This document shows, piece after piece, positions 59,492 through 60,084 of a DNA stretch of 60,084 nucleotides. The position numbers and the translations under genes were made by a program. Position 1 is the stretch's first letter; each line of letters opens with the position of its first letter. The DNA is from Clostridium sp. CAG:465 (GTDB taxonomy: Bacteria > Bacillota > Clostridia > TANB77 > CAG-465). A model generated the notes under the pieces. It searched no databases, was not told the DNA's origin, and saw only the letters and a program-made list of their open reading frames with translations. The stretch covers positions 1 to 60,084 of the forward strand of contig FR891255.1 in assembly GCA_000433755.1 (NCBI GenBank), in the 5' to 3' direction.

Positions 59492-59930
59492 AAAATTTCT
59501 TATATAGATAATAGTGTGTAGTACCAGGAGGACAATCTTTAAACTCTCCCCAAACAATATAACCTAACTTTTGATAAAATTTTGGGGCTTGAAAACTCCA
59601 AGAATTTATTTTTACGCCCATAGCATTATTGTTTAATGCAAATTCTTCTATTTTTTTTATAACTTGTGAACCTAATCCTTTATGTCTGTAATCTTCACTT
59701 ATATAGAAATCGGTGAGATGATACCAATTCCACATAATATAGCCTAAGGCTCCACCAATAATTTTATCATTGTCGTAAATAATAAAGTCACCATTTATCT
59801 TGTTATTATGAGCATAAGAAGAATTTTCTTTTATATATTCACAATTTTGTTGATTATATTTATGCAAGTTTAACAATACATATCCTTCAACATCTTTTTT
59901 GTCATCAAGTTCTATTTTTAATTTATCCAT
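59490..59930 (-). CDS. GNAT family N-acetyltransferase
   Basis: 146 residues from ATG 59930, chosen because GGAGGTTATT lies inside the longer frame. GNAT fold with the acetyl-CoA loop YISEDYRHKGLGSQVIKKI and late strand INSWSFQAPKFYQKLGYIV. The substrate is probably a small molecule or antibiotic-like amine, not determinable. A single gene downstream of mobile-element debris. Confidence 0.85.
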   Translation of the reverse strand: MDKLKIELDDKKDVEGYVLLNLHKYNQQNCEYIKENSSYAHNNKINGDFIIYDNDKIIGGALGYIMWNWYHLTDFYISEDYRHKGLGSQVIKKIEEFALNNNAMGVKINSWSFQAPKFYQKLGYIVWGEFKDCPPGTTHYYLYKKF

Positions 59931-60084
59931 AATAACCTCCATTTTTTACATCATATATGTAACATTAAAATATTTCTATTTTATTATACTATTTAATTTA
60001 ATAATAATTAAGTAAAATATCAATATTAATAATATTATACCATAAGGGCTGTCTAAAAGATTTAAAAAATTATAGAAAAAATAT

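Noticed and set aside
1..60084. CRISPR array or prophage
   Set aside because: No regularly spaced repeats and no phage structural genes were seen; only integrase and recombinase remnants occur.

Overview
The window is AT-rich DNA from the replication-origin region of a low-GC, endospore-forming Firmicute, most likely a Clostridia member. The evidence is the sporulation set sigG/sigE/spoIIGA/spoIVFA/spoIVFB/ymxH/cwlD, a Spo0E-like gene, Spo0A boxes, and the gene order around dnaA. I cannot name a species.

Left arm (1-25.7 kb, almost all minus strand). A sporulation and division block comes first: ymxH-like, amidase, sigG, sigE, spoIIGA, ftsZ, ftsA, spoIVFB, an M23 SpoIVFA-like gene and miaB. 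An accessory island at about 9.9-17.2 kb holds one-strand tandem genes that look like orphan immunity genes: two SMI1/KNR4 (SUKH), two GAD-like/DUF1851, DUF2185 and DUF6985-like genes. They lie among at least four broken reading frames, and no toxin gene is visible. A translation operon follows (infC with an L20-type leader, rpmI, rplT, efp), then a GT39-like membrane glycosyltransferase, gyrB, recF and dnaN.

Origin (25.7-27.9 kb). DnaA boxes occur on both sides of dnaA. The dnaN-dnaA gap has an AT-rich tract, six TAG trinucleotides and then a DnaA box, the layout of a DnaA-trio unwinding element. A Spo0A box sits next to DnaA boxes in the dnaA leader.

Right arm (27.9-60 kb, mostly plus strand). 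The conserved run rpmH-rnpA-yidD-yidC-jag-mnmE-mnmG-rsmG-parA-parB ends at two tRNA-Ser genes. Beyond them lie a degraded tRNA-Ser copy and a frameshifted integrase, the scar of an old integrative element. Housekeeping genes follow: a guanylate kinase-like gene, a GT4 glycosyltransferase, a ZIP transporter, a low-molecular-weight phosphatase, rpiB, a TagO/WecA-like gene, yqeY, and yfmF/yfmH.

The most unusual block is 46.75-52.4 kb. Two sigma-A promoters carry a Spo0A box at exactly the same offset (38 nt between box start and -35). One drives a Spo0E-like gene. The other drives an operon of a T4SS-ATPase-N-domain-like protein (apparent AUU start), a VirB4-like ATPase, a CpaE/ParA-like ATPase and an unknown helical protein. 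A divergent operon of three small unknown proteins leaves the same intergenic region. I see no relaxase, coupling protein or other recognisable conjugation gene nearby, so this may be a chromosomal, sporulation-timed ATPase system and not an ICE.

The end of the window has CapA-like, YlbF-like and YugP-like genes, a frameshifted cwlD, tadA, an ABC exporter, two tRNA-Arg genes, remnants of a probable serine recombinase, and a GNAT acetyltransferase.
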